A DNA stretch of 64,000 bases from Lanius collurio (lineage: Eukaryota > Chordata > Aves > Passeriformes > Laniidae): assembly GCA_020086605.1 (NCBI GenBank), contig JACBWW010000015.1, positions 17,771,484 through 17,835,483 on the forward strand, in the 5' to 3' direction. Each line of letters begins with the position of its first letter. The first letter of the stretch is position 1. The position numbers and the translations under genes were made by a program. The notes below the pieces were generated by a model. That model saw only the letters and a list, made by a program, of their open reading frames with translations. It did no database searches and was not told the origin of the DNA. Below, piece after piece: positions 51,003-64,000 of this stretch.

Positions 51003-51587
51003 TGTGGTTTAACCTCAGCTGGCAACTAAGCCCCACACAGCTGCTCACTCACTCCCCCCATGTCTGGATGCGGGAGAGAATCAGAAGGGTAAAAGTGAGA
51101 AAATTCGTGTGTTGAGATAAAGACAGTTTAATAGCTAAGGCAAAAGCCACTCACAATCAAAGAAAACAAGGAGTTCATTCACCACTTCTTATGGGCAGGC
51201 AGGTGTGCAGCCATTCCCAGGAAAGCAGGATTTCAGCCTGTGTAGTGGGTTCTTGGGAAGAAAAATGCCATCACTGCAAAACCTCCTTTCTTTTTCTTCC
51301 CCCAGCTTTTTATGCCAAGTGTGCTGCCATATGATATGAGATATTCCTTGGATCAGTTGGAGTCAGCTGTCCTAGCTGTGTCTGCTCACAGATTTTTGTG
51401 CCCCCCCAACCTCCCTGCTGGTGGGGTGATGTGAGAGGCAGAAAAGACCTTGACATTGTAAGCACTGCTCAGCAAAATAAGTAACACATCTCTCTGTTAT
51501 CAGAACTGTTTTCAGCACAAATCCAAACGTGGCCTCATACTAGCCAGAGTGAAGAAAATTACCTCTGTGCCAGCCAAAACCAGCACA
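51003..51587 (-). mobile_element. Solo LTR of an avian endogenous retrovirus (ERVL-like), antisense
   Basis: A 585-bp unit bounded by TGTGG and CAGCACA, so 5'-TG...CA-3' on either strand. On the minus strand a TATA-like GCATAAAAAG lies at about 51306-51315 and an ATTAAA polyadenylation signal at 51127-51132, giving a plausible U3 of about 275 nt, an R and a short U5. Phrases such as GGGTAAAAGTGAGAAAATTC and GTTGAGATAAAGACAGTTTA are recalled from a family widely dispersed in birds. No gag/pol/env sequence flanks it, so it is a recombined solo LTR. No perfect target-site duplication is visible. The family name is uncertain. Confidence 0.8.
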
Positions 51588-51689
51588 ACTTCAAAAGAAT
51601 ATTGGGCCTTTTCCATAATCACAATAGCGGTTCAAATGCAAATTTAAAGCAGCATGTTCTGCCTAAAAGATGTTCAGAACCAAATAGGA

Positions 51690-52650
51690 ACCTAGATTGG
51701 TTTTGGTTGAAAGGGACCTTAAAGAGTGCCTAGTTTCAACCCCCTGTCATGGGCAGAAACACCACCCATGACATCAGGTTGCTCAAAGTCCCATCCAACC
51801 TGACCTTGAACACTTCCCGGGATGGGGCATCCACAGCTTCTCTGGGCAATCTGTGCCAAATGCTTCCCCACCCTCACAGTGAAGAACTTCCTAACATCTA
51901 ACTTATCTATTTTCTTTTTTAGTTTCAATCCATGGTGATGTAAAAAATGGCTTTCCCTATTTTCTGTAAGACCCTTTCAAATACTGAAAGGCCACAATAT
52001 GGTTTCCCTGGACCCTTCTGTTCTCCAGGTTGAACAACCCCAGTTCTCTCAGCCTGTCTGCAGAGGAGACATGCTCCAGTCCTCTGATCATTTTAGTGAC
52101 CCTCTGGGCTTGTTCCAAGAGGTCCACATCTTTCTCTTGCTGGTTCCCCCAGACCTAGATGCAGTACTCCAAGGGCAGAGTACAGGGGGAGGATCACCTC
52201 CCTCGACCTGCTGGCTTCACTTCTTGTGATGCAGCCCACAGCTGGCTTTGGCTTTCTGGGCTATGAGTGCACACTGTTAGTTCATGTCCAGCTTGTCATC
52301 CACCAGAATCCCCAAGTCCTTCTCCACAGGGCTGCTCTCCATGAGTTCTTCTCCCCATCTTGACTCATGTCTGGGGTTGCCCTGACCCAGGTACAGCGTT
52401 TTGCACCTGGGCTTGTTGAACCTCATGTGTTTCTCATGGGCCCACTTGTACAGCTTGTCCATGTCCCCCTGGACAGCATCCTGTCCTTCTGTTGTGTCAG
52501 CTGCACTGCTCAGTTCCTGTCATCTACAAACTTGCTGAGGGTGCTCTCAATCTCCCTGTGTCATTGATAAAGATATGATATAGCACCAAACCCAAGACAC
52601 CTGAGGGACTCATTACCAGCCTCCATGTGGTTATAGAGTCATTGAGCACC
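51690..52650 (-). mobile_element. CR1 LINE fragment (about 960 bp), antisense, with ORF2 C-terminal remnant
   Basis: The left edge reads GGTTGAAAGGGACCTTAAAG, then GGGGCATCCACAGCTTCTCT, in reverse complement of the CR1 3' end. Homology extends through the ORF2 C-terminal region, where the minus strand at 52277-52462 reads [17 protein letters not shown] and [16 protein letters not shown]. It is 5'-truncated near 52650 and the frame is broken downstream. Confidence 0.95.
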
Positions 52651-55600
52651 AAATGAATGAATGTTCTTCAGTCAGTAGTTTTTGGGGAAAAAAAAAAAAA
52701 CAAACAGCTCACTTTTCACATTTTTAAAGTGCTTGAAAAACTAAACATGAGTGTCCTGATTTATGCAAATGTTGGTCCTTGATAGGGACCAATGTGTTTT
52801 TTCTCTCTTATGCAACAATTTGCATTGTCTTCAGTTTGAGAAGTTGCTGAATGAGAACTGTCAAGGAACTGAAAATCCTGGTCAATCTAGACCAATCCTG
52901 CATTAGACAGTTTCAAACAAGCAAACTTGTGTTTTCATTTAGAGGCAAATAATTGACTTTTTTCACCTGTATGCAATAATTCATCATTTGAGATTTTCTT
53001 ATCTAACCATGTAAATAATGAAAGAAAATTCAGTCTCTCTATGCACTCTTTGTTTGATTCTTATCCTACATGTCTGGGCACCTTGAAGCTAGTGCTAAGG
53101 AGGTAGGTTCTTTTCCATGTTGACTTTCTGACTTTAACCCTGGAAGACATCTTTGATGTTCATCAGTGTGGATTTGAAGTAAGATCTGTCTACTTGTGGA
53201 GAAATGAATTTGACTGTATTGGGAGCCTCCTGAGCTTCTCTCTTTCAGTCTGTGACAGAATGTTGAACTACATAGAACTTTTATTTTGACAGAAAAGGAG
53301 CAAGCCACTATTTTTTAAAAATGTGACACAATTGGGTTTTCCAAAGAAACAGACTTATCTTAACAAGCCAAAGAAAGACAAAAATGTGGCTTACAAAATA
53401 TCAGTATGAATTAAAGAAGGTCTTCCCACTAAAACCCAGAGTTTTGTAACTGTGTATAATCCCCAGGGAGACTACCACTAATGTCAAGAATTCCAGCGTT
53501 GAAGAGGATTTTTTGCAGTATGAATTTATTATGAATTCATAATTCCTGTGGAATTTTCAATGTCTGCTCTATCTCCGCGTGCAGTTTTAATAAAGCACGG
53601 TACATTCCCTTGATATGGTAACAGCATACATTCTCCTGAATATTTTTCTTCCTTTTCTCATAAGATGCTATCATTGTTTCAGGCTGAAAATTCTCTTGGC
53701 TTGGATGTTCTGAGGGAAACATCGCAGTTTAAAAGGGAACTCAGGCAGTTTACAGCTTCATCAGTCAGCTGTGCAAACTGAGAGAAGGGACTGGAGAGGG
53801 TTTTGTGATGATGGAGTTTCTGATGTTGGTCAGGGTCAATATAAAAGGAGCATACAGTCTTTTTTTTGTTTGTTATGTTTGCAGACTACAGATGTGTAGT
53901 GATTTTTTTTGGGGGTGGGGGTTTTTGTTTGTTTTAGTAAATGTTAGTCAGCCTGTCATCTTTTAATGGTAGTCTGTGAGCCTTTCTTGGGAAGCACAGC
54001 TCACAAGTTTAAACCCTAGAAGAACAATTAACAAGTTTTCATTAGTTTTGTCTGTATAAAATTGCAAAGTACAGATGCATTCAAAGAAACATGAATAAAT
54101 AAAAGAAAAAAAAATAAAGTAGGCACTATTTTAGGGGTTATCATATTCTTCTTTAGGCCAAACTCCATTTTACATCTGCCACATACAAGAAAGTTTATGG
54201 TATATATTGGCTTTTTGGGTTTGAACAAATGCAGCTAAAGAGCCAGTGAAAGCTAAGACAGCAGCTCTGAACCCATCAAGCCTTGGCAAACATCTGAAGG
54301 AAAGGTATCTTGCTCTCCTGTTAAAGAAGTGGGGTAAAGAGGAACTGAGACCCCGAGCTCTGGGGTTGGATCTCTTGTACACTACATACCAAGTTGGAGC
54401 TAGGGCAAATACCACTATTTCTCATAGAATGTTCATCTAGAATATTCTTGTCTACACAATATGTTGAAACTTGTCTGTGTAAAAAGAAATCATAAAGAGT
54501 ATTAATGTTCTTCTATTTACCTTTAGAAAAGCAAGCATTGTCTGCCATGTGGTTGTGCCTTAACCTTGGCTGCTTTGAGATTATTTGTCTTGGACCTGAT
54601 GGCTTTGACCTTTCATACTCTGGGTTTACCTGGACTGTAGCTATCACTGTGGGGCTCCAGGAGCTGGTTGTCCCTGGGCTCGACTGCTTCCTAACTGTGG
54701 CAGATGCTGAATCTCTTTCACAGCCAGAATTTGTGGGTTTTTTGAGCATGCTTTTCAGTGAGCTTTGCTATTTTTATTATTTCTGAAGCATGTTTTTGTG
54801 GTCTGTGGTTTTGAGCATGTGGTTTCCCCCTCTCCCTTGTCATACATGTGGAGCTGAAAACAAATTACTGTAATATAAACCAAAGTGCCCTAGTTCACCA
54901 TCTCTCTTCTTCTGCTGCTGCTTTTTATGTCACAGTTTCCAGACAACAACCTTATTGCCGAGAAACAGCAAATGCACACAATATTCAGCAACAGTTAAAA
55001 TACTGGTGTGTCACCAGTGCTGTTTAAGTTACAAATACAAAATACAGTGTCATAGGTGCTACTGTAAAGAAAGATATTTCTCTCCCAAGCAAGCCTAGTA
55101 AACCTTTGTTTCTTCACAAGAGTTATGAAGGTCGGAACAGCTTCAGCTCCAGATATTCTGGGATATTTCCATATTTGGCAGGAACTGCTCTTCGGATGTA
55201 GCTACATAGTAAATACAGTTGCAATGCTTGTGACTGCTCTAATTCCATTGCTTCTAACTAGTTATAAAAGCTTCTATCTGTGGAACAACACCAAGTGGTA
55301 ATACATGGGTGAAGCCTGCTGAAGGAACTTGTGCCAGATCTGGAAGCAGAACACTGCATTTATTTGTAGGCTTTTTATTTTTGCCACGTTACATTCATTT
55401 TGTTGGTACAAGAATCAGAATGGTTTCTCCTCAAAAATGAGGAAACACAGTACAAGCTCAAGCGACGTGGAAGCAGCTGAACTGAAGAAAGTGAGGAGCT
55501 CTGAATTACCTTTTTCTTTTAATGGCTCTAAATATACAAACTTCATCTTTTGACCTCATCTCTACATTGTTCTATATTTTGTTCTCTCTAATACTTCCCT

Positions 55601-58600
55601 GATGAGCCACACAGATCAAAGAGATTAAAACTTGTTTGCTACTAATCTGACATAAAGGCCATATTCCTCAGTATTTCAAGGTAAAATGGTAAGTAATCAT
55701 GGCAATGAGGAAAGTCTTTTTGTTTGCAATATGACATAATTAAGCTGCATCTGGCAGCACTTTGTTTGCAGAGTGTCCACAGAATTGTTCAAACATCATC
55801 CGTGGTACTGATGCCACAACCTGGGAAGTAGTCAAAATACTTAATTTTTACAGGCTTCATTGGAAACAAAGAGCAAAAGAAAAGCCCACTCTTTTCCAAG
55901 TAGAAACATGCCAATCCTGCAGTGAGTGCAGGGGATGAAAGAGCATAAAAATTTCAAATCAACACAGAAAAAATACTAAAGGAATATAGTCTTTTCATTG
56001 ATATTGGTCTTAATCAGATTTCTTTATTAAAGAGCTGATTGCATAAAAGCTGAAAGATTAAGTGTGTTCCAAGAACTGCACCATTTTTGTTTTTAAACTG
56101 GTTTTCAGCTATGCAAGAGCTGCTAAATTTGTTTTAACTAATAGCACTTTTAAAATGTAGGAGGACAGAAAAGTGCACTTGTAAAGGGATACGTTTCTCA
56201 ATGTTTCAGGTTTTTCCTTTGTCTCTGGTACCACGAATGTTTCCAGCCCAGCCTGAAAATATAGCACTTAATCTGCACATTGATGGTTATTAGACATGAG
56301 CATGTCTCTGGGCTCTGTTAGAGCTTCTCTGTGGGCCTGTTGACCTTGCACTAATTAGAGGATGTCATTCCCAATGGGATAACAGCAGATCTGCCCTTAA
56401 TGCTCTGGGATTGACTTAATGCGTGAAGTGCACAATGCTACGTAGATTTCTGTGAAAACAGGCTACTATGGGAGCAGCTGTCTAAGCATGTTCTTGCCTT
56501 GATAGACTTTCAAGCCACTTGGACTTTCTTTCTGTGGCAGTCAGTGCTGGCAGGTGCCCTCTTATGTTCCAAGGCGAATCTTGCCCCTGGAAAAGTAATT
56601 TTCTAAGTGCAAAGAAAGGGCATTGTGGTTTTGCTGCAGGAGTCAGTACCTGATCTTTTCCTGACACTGCTGAACAGGCCTTGAGATCTTGTATATTAGC
56701 CTGGCTTAATTGGAAGATTAGAATATTGTTAAAAACTTAGTGGTTGCTGAGGGATTTCTTTTTCCCTTTCTGTCTTAGTTTGTAAAATTGAATTGTAAAT
56801 TCTCTGTAAATACATGTAGAAGAATAAAAACCTTCCCTTTGCAGAGTTCTGCTGAGTAAGCAAGACTGTATCAGTCTTCAAGATTAAATACCAGTCAGAC
56901 CTGCTATTCATATGTGACATGCTTATTTGCATTTGCTCTGATCTTTTGCCCAAATAAAAAAGCAGGAACTGAATAGGATTTAATTGTGGGCTTATTTCAG
57001 CTTTGTTTTATGGAGGCAGTCATGGAGTATCATATGTATCTGAGCAGAACTTTTGAAACATGGTCCTTTCTGCTCTCCATTTTATCTTCTTAAGAAGGAG
57101 ATATCTGATGTGTGCTTTTATTGTGGTTTTTATAATTTCCTTCTGACAGAGGCATACATTTAGTGCAATGACATTAGGGTACTTCTATCATAAAGAAGGT
57201 AGTGAATTAAATTAATAATTTTTTTCTCACTGTAAGTCCTAAACAAAAAAAAAATATTTCATTTTAGTTTTTAGGGTATGTAGCTTTATAGGGTTCTATT
57301 TCATCAAAGCATGAGGGGTGTAATATTAGACCAGATTAATCTTTCTAAAGTTTGATAGGGTTTGTCATTGCTTCTCAGAAGAACTTGCTAAATCTAACTT
57401 CTGTCAATTTTGGTTTATTGGTTTCTCTGGATTTCTTCTAAATTATAGTTATCACCCATGAGCCAAACTATTTCACTTATGGCTTAACCATTTCAGTTAA
57501 CATTAAAACCAGACATGAATATTCAGCCATTTTTAGAAACAATTTATTTTTCAAACTAAGTTTGCAATAGTTTTTTCATGTTTTTCTCATTTACTAGAAA
57601 TGCACACTAGATATGCTGGTCTGTTTCCACAGGACAAGATGCCTGGTGGTGAGTAAGGTGTACTAAGTATGGTGAAATCATGTTACTAGATGCATTTTAT
57701 GCTAATTTATGCTCAAAAGGTGAGTTTGTTACTGATGCCTTTTGGCTTGCAGATTTGGTTCTGTAGAGTTACAGTGCTAAGTGTTACTTAGTGGGAATCA
57801 CATCATGAGAAATACAAGAGACCTTCTTTTAAAATAAAAGCTCTGCCTGTAATATCTTTTTTTATATGAAGTGACAAGTGAGTGGCATATTTTTTTTCCT
57901 TCCATGTTATTAACATTTGAGAAATACCAAGGTATTTTTAAGTGTTTGTGTATACATGTAGAGAGATAGAGAGACAGAGATGGGAAAAGAGAAAGTGTCT
58001 TAACCACAACATATGTTTCTCTGGAGATTCATCTGTTTTCTTCAGTGACAAAGCCACTTGATTATCCCTGTTGGGATTGCAGGCTAATACAGCTATGGAA
58101 GAACGAGCTGGATGCCATATTGCTTAATCAGCCAAGTGATTGGTTAGTCCAGTTATTTTGAGCAGAGGACAGATGCCATAGCCTCTGGCAGAAACAATAT
58201 AACATGAATTTTCAGATCCTGACAATTTTTGCTACTAGTTGGGAAAAAGATACTTGCTAGACAACTAAGCTTGGAGTATTAAAAACCAGTAGTATGAAAA
58301 TCAGTGAGGGAGGGCGAACAGTATCTTTTCTAGTGGTGGAAAGGTTCTTGGATATTAAAGATTTATGCAGAATATTATTTTAAGCACTTTCAGATTACTC
58401 ATTTCAGTTGTCAAAGTTACCTTGACAAACCTCCTAAGTCTCTTAATATGGCCACTAAAGAGCAAAGTCAACATTTAACACATAAGGGAAAACTTTTACA
58501 ATTCAAGATAGCATTATCCCTGCTCAGAGAAGCACACTCAATGGGGTTTTGCAATAGTTTGTTTTAACGTTATAGTGCACGTACAATGGCACAGAGAGAA

Positions 58601-58879
58601 TAGATAATATCACTGAGAAAAGTTTTCCTGCTAAGCCAGAAGTAAAAAAATTTCACCACTATTAGGTATTATTATTATTCAGGACTTCATAAAGGCTTCA
58701 AGCAAAGCTCTTAACACTTTTTTCTCTTCTATATGGAGTAGAAGAATCCTGTTTTGAATTAGTTTGATATTCACTGAGAGTATAGTAAGGAAAGTACCTA
58801 CAGTTAACTTTCATTTAATAATTTTTTATAATTCAGTTTGGTGTCATTTAAAGAGATTAATTCTAGTCTATAACACAGT
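52651..58879. other. Intergenic DNA with possible conserved non-coding stretches
   Basis: No coding exon or transposon was recognised. Three stretches have balanced, non-repetitive composition with AT-core motifs (about 54890-55050, 55690-55850 and 56220-56560) and are candidates for regulatory elements. Nothing else stands out. Confidence 0.4.
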
Positions 58880-59090
58880 GTTCTGCAGGAATTTGTTCCC
58901 TGAAAGGATTGTCAAGCACTGGAATGGCTGCCCAAGGAAGTAGTGGAGACACCATTCCTGGAAGTGTTTGATAAACAACTGGACATGGCATTTAGCCCTA
59001 TGGTTTAGGTGGTGTTCAGTAAAAAGTGGACTCGATGATCTTGGAGGTCTTTTCCAACCTTAATAATTCGATGATTCAATAATTAACTTT
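58880..59090 (+). mobile_element. CR1 LINE fragment, sense, 3' end
   Basis: It contains ACTGGAATGGCTGCCCAAGG, GTGGACTCGATGATCTTGGA and GGTCTTTTCCAACCTTAATA, and ends in a degraded tail (AATTCGATGATTCAATAATT). It is a 5'-truncated copy typical of CR1. Confidence 0.94.
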
Positions 59091-62000
59091 TCAAGTAGGT
59101 ATAACTTTGTCCCATGCTTAGGAATGGAAAATCATGAAGGCATTAAGTCCCAGATGATACACGGGTTGTCTACATGTCAAATTTTTTAAGTAAGTTGCAG
59201 CACAAATGAATGCTCAGGATTTCATAGGGCTGGACTGTCCTTTTCTCCTATGCTAGAGATTATGTTGGCTATATTAATGAGAAATGTTTTATATTTGGAA
59301 GTAGTAGTAAATGAGGAAATGGGAGACTGATATGAAAGAAAACTCATGAATATATGCTTTTGTGCATACAAAAAGACAGCCTGTTCTATTCTTACATAAT
59401 ATAAATGTCATGAATTGAAAGTAATCTATTAAATTAAATGGAAGATGATAATGAAAAGTAATGTAGAATAGTCTGTAACCTCTTGAAAAAGAAATCAATA
59501 TAGTTTTCAGGAATTAGTTTATCTTGGGGTCCCAATAGTACCTCTGAATAAACCCATCCATGACATTTCCCTCATCTTTTGTTGTTACTCTTCTGTCAAT
59601 CACATTTTCCTCTCTAATTTGGTCTTCTTGTATTTTGTTCTGATGTGTTCCTTTGATTCTGTGTTCGGGACTATTGTGGTTAAGAGGTACAAAGCTTGTT
59701 ATTTTACACAAACTTATTATGAGCCAAAGTAAAGCATTCTGCACTTGATTATGTGCTGGCACTTAATGTCCTTGCCTTTATTTAATACTTTAGACTATTA
59801 AAACCTGTTCTTTGCATATTTTGCAACTATTTCATCTATTTTAATTTTTGTCCATGTGTTAAACTTTGGTATTAGATAATCTCAAAGTCAACCTTATTTG
59901 TTTAACAATGATGGCAACAGAGCACTTTTGGAACCAAAGTGTTGCATGAAAAATGGTTTTTAGAAGGAAGTCTATGCTTTTTTATCTTTAAGTGCAATGG
60001 TAAAATCTACCCCTGGACAGAAGGCTAATAAAGACTTGCTCATCACTCAAGCTGAAAATACACACTGATGGAAGCGGGTGTTGCTCTTCTGCCTTCCTAG
60101 GAACATTACAAACAGACATTTTTGGATTTGGCTCAGAAACTTGTAGTGATGTGAGTTCTTGAAGGTTCAAGTGGAGAGCAGGCCTTTTAGCCTGGCCTTT
60201 GCATAAGAGATTCATATACTCTGGGTATATGGATTATCCTACATAAAAGGTCTTCATCAGTTTTTACCATATGGTTAAAACATATATACATATTTTTGCT
60301 GTTACATCCAGGCACTGTGAGGCAGCTGGTATTAATGAATAAAAATAGCCAGCAAAATCCTGGCATGTGGATGCTGGAAGGAACAATTTATAGCCAAAGG
60401 TCTTGTAGATTACTAGAAAGGAGAAAAAAGGAACAACCCCAAACACATGACCTCTGAAAGTATGTATGAACTCAAAGTTTCATCTGCATTTTGGGCACCT
60501 GTATTGCTCAAGGCAACAGAATATGGAACTGATTAAAAGATATTAATTCTATTTCTCTTGCCAAAAATTACAGGGAAGGCGATTGAGGAGTGTGGTGTTC
60601 TTTTTCAAACACCATTGCTGTAGTTTATCTTTTAATTGATACTAGTATCAAGACATTTGTAGCTTCATGAAGAGCTTGTGAGAGATACATTTCTCTAAAT
60701 AAATGAAATATAATTTACAAGGTGAGCCTTGTAATGCAAAACTGTGAGTTCTAATAACTTATTTCATAGACCTGGTTTGGATTTTTGCCTTCTGAAAAAT
60801 AAAGCTGACCTTCCTTCTCCACAGAACAATGACAAAATGCAAGGTTCTTATGTTTCAGAAAATGACTCATTGGTAGTCCTTAGCATGTCATAATTGCTAT
60901 TTACCAAGCTTAGTGAGGCTCATTTTATGGGTTTATCCTGTTGGAATTTTTTTTTCTGTTTGTTTTTTGCCTGAAAAGGACTGTGGTTCAAATAGTGGGA
61001 TGATCAATATAGCATGCAAATTGCTAATTTTAGTGTCAACACTAAAAGCTATTGTTGTGTTGTAGTGAGAAAAATCTTGCATCTTTATTTGCAATGTGAC
61101 TATACTGGCAGCTGCAGTTCTTAATTGCCATAAAAAGGCACAGGAGCAGTTACCACTGCTACATCCCTACTGGATGGGGTGTGGGATTCTGTTATTCCAC
61201 AGAACCATGAATATTGATTGGCATTAGATGTTATCATAGGTTAGCATGGAAGAGAAAAATACAAAAAATTCAAAATAAGATCAAAATAAATTTAAAACAG
61301 GCATTTTATGGAAATATATTTTAAATGTTCCATCATTCATTCAGTTCATTCCAAAAGAAACTGAGTAATGCCCAAGTTATGTTAAAGTTGGGAAGGAACA
61401 GAGATCCTGATCTAGAGAGAAACACAGCACCAGCATTGGTCAAATTTGGTCAAAGAAATTAAGAAGAGAAATAGGGATGTATTTCTGTAGCTAGCATGAT
61501 TATGAGTTGAAATGGATTACATAGAGATGTGATCGTTTTTTTTTCCCTTGTTTCATAAAAAGACCACAAGCCTTGAAAGGTGCTTTAGACAAAACAAGGT
61601 GGGATGCAGGAGAATCCAGCTGAAATACTGCAGGTATGAAGAGAAGCTATACAATGGCGTACAGCTGATCTACAGGAAGGCATCTACAGAAAATATTCCT
61701 CTCTACTGTAATTTGTCCTGCATGAGAATTTCCCAGATTGCATTTGTTCTTCTGACTGCAGTGACAAATGAACAAGACTTGCAGCAACATTGAGCTGTGA
61801 CCAAATTTTTCTTCCCTATAAGGCTGAGGGGAACATAAGCAGGATACTGATGTAAAAAGTGGAACAACTTATTTCCTGATTATGCATCTATGAACTCCAG
61901 AAAAGCCAATAGGGGTAAATGCCTGGTGGTTTTGTGGCTTCATTACAGGAAAACTCTTGGAATATGGCAATCATATACAGCAGGCAGGCAGACAGTTCCA

Positions 62001-64000
62001 GTGAGAACTCATTTCATGGTTAAAACTGCTAAACTGTGTTTTAGCTCTTTTTCTTTCAAAAGATAATGCTGCTTGCCATTGTTAAATTTGAATTTTTGTT
62101 ACCCACCATTGTTGGTAATGGCTTGTTAGATGCTTGAAAATGTGCATATTATTAAAGAGTAATATCCATTCTACATCTGTGTTTGGCAAGTGTGAAATGC
62201 ATGTGTATGGATGGTTCTAATACACTGCTTTGGCTTTCAGTTTGAAAGCTATCACCTGTATTCTTTGCCAATTTCCAGTGACTATTGTCAGCAACCATTT
62301 GCTGTGAATATTGGAGGAAGAAGAGAACCTAGGAGAGGCATACTTCGATTTTTCAGCAAGAAATGTATGAAAATGGAGGGTAATTCTAGGTTGGATGTTC
62401 ACCTAATCCTAACAGAAAATGAAATTGCAAACAAAAAAAAAACCAATAACACAAAAAACCTTCAGGAAAATTAATCTTTTCCTGTAACAAATTATGAATA
62501 CAAGCCTTGAACCAAAAATTCAGGTTCATTGTAGTTTGTAGAGATGGAAATAAATGTCTGTGGTAGTGAGGTACTTTAAAACCTCTTAGAACAACAGTGT
62601 TTGTACATAGAATTTTAGCATTTTTGCCAGGAAAATTCAATTCCAAAGCTCCCACATGTGAGGCATTTCTAATTTTACCCAGCTGAAATTTATCCTGTCA
62701 GCTGCCAGCTCTAATTGCTATGTTGTTTTGTTGCTTGGAGAGGGATTGGAACTCTTCATTTTCGGAAAATTCTTGCTCATAAACTGCAAGTTAATCTTCA
62801 TTGTGGCTGAAAAAAATATAAAATCCTTGAGTGTTTTATATCAAATAGTGTAAATCTCCTCTTAATACTCTCTTCCTACTATTTTTTTTTTGTGGAACAA
62901 CTGCTTGACAACTTTAGTATACAGAGTGTTTTCAAAAGGAAAACGATTCACTCGCGGAGGTCAGTGGTGCGAACTCACAAACTGGTAGTGGAGGGATCTT
63001 ATCACAGAGAGAGCAAGCTGGCCCCTTAAGTGTGCAAGTTACTTCTCTTTCAAAAGGAATAACCTGAGTTAAGTGTGCACATCCATGGGTCTCTTGGAAT
63101 AGTAGATTTGCTATAACCACATGGACCAGCCCCTACCAAGGGGACTGTTTATCTGGTGGTAGGAAGATGTGTGGAAAGTAAACATTCATATAAAAATCCT
63201 GGGATTTATGTGCTCTGTTATGCCACTGTGATATTATTACAGAGAGCAGTAGCAGTATAAAGTAGGTGCAAGATAGAGATGAGTTATAAAATAACTCCTG
63301 TCTGCCACAGTTGGAATATCTTTCCAGACTGATCAAAACAAAAGCTTTTTTTTACAAGGAACTGAAGTATTTCCATGGCTAACCTAACAATGTAAGTTGA
63401 ATAAATCCCCAGTTACATCCCTTTATCAAAATCTCAAGGGGTCTGAAGAATGGATTTAGATGTCACCATTAGACAGTTTTCTCACACACAAGTTGGTACC
63501 AACAGTATCGGGTAGAACACTGTAGATGTTTAAATGCTGAAAAACAAACTTATTTTGCCACAGACTACCCATTTTCATCTTAAAAATGTGGAGTCTTAGA
63601 ATACATACAAAATGTCTAAAATATATAAAAGAAGAAAAATCTATATAAGACCTCTCTAAAAATCCAGGTAAACTATTGCATACTTTTGATGTACAAGAAC
63701 TTAATGCACCTCTTCTCTGTATTCAGTATGCTGGGCAGTCCATTCAGATGTAAGGGTTATCATACCTACAGATGCTTTTAAATTGACTGAAATGAAGATA
63801 TCTTCTTAGCATCTTGTTGTATAAAGTGTGCTGTTATTGCATCTCGTTATTGAGGGTGATAAGAATCTCAGAGATCTCTGTGGCTTTTTTATTGCTGGCA
63901 TACATTGCACGTGCCTGCTGAAATGAACACCGTGCATTAGAGTTAGCTGGGAAGCAGTCTGCTTCCAGACCTTACAGCCTGTAAGTGTCATACAAGAAAA
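59091..64000. other. Intergenic DNA, nothing recognised
   Basis: AT-rich sequence with only short chance frames. No repeat, RNA gene or exon was recognised up to the window end. Confidence 0.55.

Noticed and set aside
51719..52567. Short plus- and minus-strand frames around 52 kb as independent genes
   Set aside because: They fall inside the antisense CR1 and match its ORF2 C-terminal remnant or its complement.
57958..57985. Short GAGA-type microsatellite
   Set aside because: It is too short and interrupted to call as a distinct repeat feature.
45276..64000. Exons of a neighbouring gene such as DKK2
   Set aside because: No cysteine-rich Dickkopf-like segment flanked by splice sites was seen in either strand of the downstream region.

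Overview
This window is vertebrate nuclear DNA, almost certainly from a bird and probably Neoaves. The evidence is fragments of CR1 LINEs on both strands, several ending in the bird-typical TTCTATGATTCTATG-type tail, a solo LTR that looks like a dispersed avian ERVL-type family, compact introns of 1.4-8 kb, and a GC-rich CpG-island promoter in AT-rich surroundings. There is no bacterial or phage content.

One protein-coding gene is supported: a complete PAPSS1 (bifunctional 3'-phosphoadenosine 5'-phosphosulfate synthase 1) on the plus strand. Its 12 coding exons run from the ATG at 5723 to the TAG ending at 44552. All 11 introns are GT-AG and the phases join without a break. The coding sum is 1875 nt, i.e. 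624 codons plus stop, the same length as human PAPSS1. The N-terminal APS-kinase half (exons 1-5) carries the P-loop GLSGAGKTT. The C-terminal ATP-sulfurylase half (exons 7-12) carries HNGH and [10 protein letters not shown]. The KKVK nuclear signal near the N terminus and the C terminus SLEKA separate it from PAPSS2.

Layout: 1-4860 is non-coding upstream DNA with one antisense CR1 and an imperfect ~103-bp tandem duplication. 4860-6090 is the CpG-rich promoter region, interrupted by an antisense CR1 at about 5095-5325. 5723-44552 is the gene. Intron 1 holds a decayed CR1 reverse-transcriptase fragment, intron 5 holds two sense CR1s, and intron 11 holds an antisense CR1 followed by an unidentified GC-richer block (about 37.6-39.35 kb). 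44553 to about 45275 is the 3' UTR with two AATAAA signals. From 45.3 kb to the end is intergenic DNA with a solo LTR (51003-51587), an antisense CR1 (about 51690-52650), a sense CR1 (about 58880-59090) and a few candidate conserved non-coding stretches. No second gene was found.

I found no previously undescribed biological system. The items most worth a second look are the CR1 that splits the promoter CpG region, the unidentified block in intron 11, the AG|GTAAGT recursive-splice-like sites in introns 6 and 1, and the duplicated segment upstream of the promoter.
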